Source: Gnetum montanum
Lineage: Eukaryota; Streptophyta; Gnetopsida; Gnetales; Gnetaceae
NCBI GenBank assembly: GCA_015680685.1
Contig: MNCI01025042.1
Location: forward strand, 1,529,883-1,593,882
Direction: 5' to 3'
DNA length: 64,000 bases
Below the pieces are notes generated by a model. That model saw only the letters and a program-made list of their open reading frames with translations, ran no database searches and was not told the DNA's origin. Each line of letters begins with the position of its first letter. Position 1 is the stretch's first letter. The translations under genes were made by a program, and so were the position numbers. This document shows, piece after piece, positions 60,441-64,000 of the stretch.

Positions 60441-63090
60441 TCACATCGTCCCTGGGGGCGTTGGTTCAGACGGACCTTCTTCAGCCTCTGGCCCATGCAT
60501 TGGCGGTGGCACGAATGATGGTTGCCCCGCAGCAGCTGCAACTTCTGGAGGCAGCCAGAAAGCCTCTAAGAGAGCCCTCATCTTTTCTTCTTTGCTTCTG
60601 GGATTGTTCATTGTCCAGGCAGCTTCTCCAATGTGTGCTAGAATTGGAACCTCCCAAGGGCATGGCAGCACCGAGAAGAGTTCTTTTAGGTTGACAAACC
60701 AAGCTATGAACTGCTTTCGTTTGATGTCGAATGCACGAAGTGATGCCTACAGTTGCTAGTAGTCATTCATTTGATGGGCTAGGTTCTTCGCGATTGTACA
60801 TTGCCCTTCAAATTGCGTGCAAAGAACCTTGAGTTCTGCATCTGCTATTTTCAGCTTCTACTTTGTTGCTTTATGTGCTTGGAACTCACCCTCGTATAGA
60901 GAATATGAGGTGGCCACTTACTTTTCCAATTTTGACTACGGTCTCCCGGTTGTGAGCATAGCTAGGTTTGCATATCGAAGGTTGGCAAGCTCCGGATATT
61001 CTATCATTTCCTCAATTTGCAGCTCTTTAAGGTAGATTTTAGCTTGATTGTAGGCATTCAACCCATCAAAGATAGGTTTCCATACCTTGCCTTCTTCTTG
61101 GAGCTGCTAGAGCACTTGGTTCATTTTGGCTTTTGCGACTTGAATATGCTTTTCATTTACTTCCTTATGTAATTCCACTTGGTCCCTGTAATGATTTTTG
61201 ATGTTTTCAAATTTCAGGGCCTCATTCTTCCAAGCAGCGATTTCAATTGCAGATTTCTGTCACAACGCCTGAACCTCCTCCATTGACAGATTTCAATTTT
61301 TAGCAGCCAACCTTCTTATGTCAACATTCACCCTAGCTAGTTCTTCTTGCTGTTGGTGGATAAAGTTTTTCATGTGTTCATTTTCTACATCAACATTGTG
61401 CAGGCCATGAACCTTCGCAATCAATCAAATGTTCTCCTAGAAAACCTTCGCCAAGTCCTTGTTTACATGATACACTCAAACATCTACCAAGGACTTATCG
61501 AAGATCGTTGTCTCTCGCACATCCTCAACAATCTAAAGTTTGAATTGAAGCTGTTGAAAAAATTCATCTCTGGTGATTTCGCGGTCAAAGATGGCTGGAT
61601 CGGCAAGTTGGGCTCTTAATTGGGCTACTTCCGTTGCCAAGCGTTGACAAGCAACTTGACCAGCTTCAAGTTTCCCTTCCAAAATGAGGCTCTTACCCCT
61701 TGCCAAGAGTAGCTCTGACTGGGTTGTAGTAATGTTGTTTAGAAGGTCGAAGACATCCGAAAGTGGTTGCCCGATTCCCACTAGTCAGTCCAACAACTCC
61801 TCGTGTTGGGATGTATCGATCTTGCTACGTGAAGTTCTGATAGATGCCTATACATCCTGTAGTCCATGAACATTCGGTACAGGTGCTATCGGTGTGTTGA
61901 GAGTCATAGCAATTATGTCAGTAACCACTTCAGCCGTAGTCTCCTGTCCTTCGTGCTGCATCACCAGGATTGTTGCCTCTTGACCATCTTCCAAGCATAC
62001 CGAAAAGGTAGTAGCATTCCTAGAAGTTTCTGGAAATAACTATTGTGTGGACTCTGTTACCTCTTGAATACTAGGATCTATTCGTGCAGGCACTGGCATT
62101 CGGGCTACAAAGAACATTGGCCCTGCCCTTTCAAGCAAGCTAACTAATCGAGCCACTTTCTCCAGGTGGCTCATTGCAAGGTGATAGACCAAAGGGTCTT
62201 CTCTTTCACCTGTCCTACTAGATTGCTCTTGCTGGCTCAAGAGCATTTCCCGGATTTCGTAAATGTGTTCTACTATGGTTTGCGAACTTGACTATGTTGT
62301 TTATGGAGGTGGTGGAGGTGGTTGCTGCTCCTCCTCTATCTGTGTGGTGGCAAGAGTTTTATCCTTCATCATTTCCCACCAAGAGGCAATTGGGGCATGC
62401 CAGATTACATCATTCGAGTACTGTGCTATCCTTGCCTGTTTGCACAACTTTCGGATTAGGCAGGGAAAGGGGAGAGCTCGTCTTCCATGTTCGCTCTTAG
62501 TGAACCTCTTTTCAATCTCTAAGAACAACAACTGTGGAAGACTCATTGGGAATTTCCCACTCAAGGTGGCACACACATGGGCAAAGAAGGCTGTGATTTT
62601 GCTGGGTCTTACCGTTGGGTTCAAGTGGTAAGACACGATCTTTGAGTACACCTTCTCTGGTAAGACACAATCTTTGAGTACACCTTCTCTACCGTGGTTA
62701 GAGAGCCAAATTCCTTGCGCTCTACCCCATAGCACTGTTTGGTCCATTTCACCTTTACCTCTTGGTTGGCTTGTTTAGGAATCTCCACCACATTTGCTCC
62801 GGTCTCGGGCAACCCTAGAGCCTGCCTATCACCTCTGAAGAGTAAGAGACATAAATGTCTTTGATTCTTACTCTAGACCTTGGTTGCCGATTTGTTTAGA
62901 AGAGATAGGTCTCTCCTAAGTACCATTCACCACTAGTTGTGATGATTGGCCACATCGGAGAGTTTTGTAGTTGGAGCCTCACTTCTTCTGGCGCATTCTC
63001 GAGGAATGGTCCAAAGTTTAGTTCTTGGAGGACCATCTATTGTACCTCGCACGACGTGATAGCATCAAGGAAGGTGTACTGACCTAAATC
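60441..63090 (-). pseudogene. Extra ORF of family B, second copy
   Basis: Minus-strand ORF remnant of up to about 880 codons, cut at its start by a family A LTR. The N-terminal domain (62301-62747) reads ITAFFAHVCATLSGKFP, SEHGRRALPFPCLIRKLC and APIASWWEMM. It resembles the putative plant transposon-protein domain found in ORFs next to gypsy pol genes, sometimes called env-like. A poly-Pro run follows (about 62301-62320), then long coiled-coil-like parts (61533-61781: KSLILEGKLEAGQVACQRLATEVAQLRAQL-type heptads) and a tail EVAAAAGQPSFVPPPMHGPEAE ending at 60441. Stops and shifts break it in a few places. No signal peptide or membrane span is evident in what can be read. The function is not known. 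Confidence 0.6.
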
Positions 63091-63669
63091 GTCGGTGTAA
63101 GGCTGGAAGGTAAACAAACACTGAGAGATCATCGGGCAGCCACAACTGACCCTACCTTCGCTTGAGGGCAAGCTAGAAAAGTAAACGAAGGCAAAGTGCC
63201 TTGGATGGTTCGCACGCAAATCAACCAAGGACTTCCTCGAGCGTAAGCTATGGCTAGCGCTAGGGTTATCGTAAACAGGATGTAAACGGAATGTAAACAA
63301 TGATACGAAATGTAAATAAAGCGTACTAAATTATAAATAAAGCATAAATAGAGTTATATTGCAAATAAAGCATAAATAGAATTAAACAATGTAAATGGAA
63401 GGCAATGAACTGTATTGTATTGTTTAATAAAAATGTATGCACCGGTCGAAGTGTAGCTGCACGTGTGGATTTGGATGCCAATAGTCAAATCCAGGATGAT
63501 GTATGAAGTGATGATGCGATAATGTGATGTGATGAACATGAGAAATGCTTGGATGCCAATAGTCAAATGTGCCGAGCGCCCAAGGATTGCCAGTTCTGTA
63601 ATTTCTTAGAATTGCCAATGTCTCTAATTTTTGCCTCTTCTCTTTTTTGATTTATGTGAATTGACAAGG

Positions 63670-63679
63670 TATTTATAGG
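63670..63679 (-). promoter_or_regulatory. TATA box of LTR A3
   Basis: CCTATAAATACC on the minus strand, same context as the boxes of A1 and A2. Confidence 0.55.
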
Positions 63680-63782
63680 GTTGGGCTGGGCTTCGGCACA
63701 GAATTTCAGAATGGAATCAATGGCTGAGAGATGAGAGGAAAGTGGATTTGGTAACATGTGTCCAATGGATAATTGTCCTTGG

Positions 63783-63855
63783 GTTGGATGCGTGCTGGCG
63801 AGAGTTGGATGTGTGTCGGACAGTTGTGCACGAGTTGGATGTGTGTCGGCAAGCT
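63783..63855. repeat. U3 minisatellite of A3
   Basis: Three units of GAGTTGGATGTGTGTCGG (first one degenerate), spaced about 25-28 bp, upstream of the TATA box on the minus strand. Confidence 0.6.
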
Positions 63856-64000
63856 ACGTTCTTGACCAAGTACATTGCATTTTACAATTTATGGGTTATT
63901 CAAGCTCATGAAAGTACATTTAATTTAAACATAAGGGCCTAACATGCCCACACATGTTGATTTACAATGAAATGTACAACAAGAAAAATTTGACCCCCAT

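Larger units (their letters stand above)
63101..64000 (-). mobile_element. Family A LTR (A3), runs off the window
   Basis: Minus-oriented LTR inserted in the family B extra ORF. It starts at TGTAAGGCTGG (63101) and shares the U5 block GTGCC...GATCAAACTAGGACTT-like (63200-63240) with A1 and A2. It has repeated GTAAA words at 63265-63400 and a TATA box at 63670. Because its U5 end faces the interrupted ORF, it is the 3' LTR of an element lying to the right, or a solo LTR. Confidence 0.6.

Overview
This window reads as nuclear DNA of a large-genome land plant. The signs are one plant-type sugar transporter gene (STP family) with GC-rich exons, surrounded by AT-rich, heavily decayed and nested LTR retrotransposons of plant Ty3/gypsy lineages. 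Gymnosperm, fern or another repeat-rich plant all fit; the sequence alone does not decide. In-frame stops in the elements are very often TAG where a sister copy has CAG, as expected from C-to-T decay of methylated DNA.

Layout. (1) 1-24558: 'family A', Tat-like Ty3/gypsy. Two minus-strand copies (A1, about 1-5813; A2, about 8240-18994) each have a 5' LTR, a primer-binding-like site, a gag-protease region and a 27-29 bp tandem repeat, then a spliced gene on the opposite strand. Neither has RT or integrase. A plus-strand copy (A4, 18995-24558) keeps RNase H, an archaeal-type second RNase H, integrase and the same tandem repeat, and ends in two head-to-tail LTRs. (2) 24559-49498: 'family B', one minus-strand gag-pol element with an extra long ORF downstream of integrase. 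It is split by a Reina-like chromovirus C (27303-39305), which is itself split by element D (28986-34530). Element D has its own LTR pair and carries an intron-free, broken copy of a host CCR4-type deadenylase domain. (3) 49499-51880: AT-rich spacer with a possible LINE tail. (4) 52134-54776: the STP gene on the minus strand, three exons, 525 codons, the only gene here that looks intact. (5) 55865-59272: a complex satellite, about 0.8 kb higher-order unit built of about 115 bp subrepeats. (6) 59273-64000: 3' LTR and extra ORF of a second family B copy, cut at 63101 by a family A LTR that runs off the window.

The transporter is a proton/hexose symporter candidate with the key family residues present. 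Its one oddity is intron 2: the donor that preserves the family length is GC, not GT. The most unusual items are the host gene fragment inside element D and the antisense, intron-bearing gene carried by gag-protease-only Tat derivatives. No previously undescribed defence or metabolic system was found.
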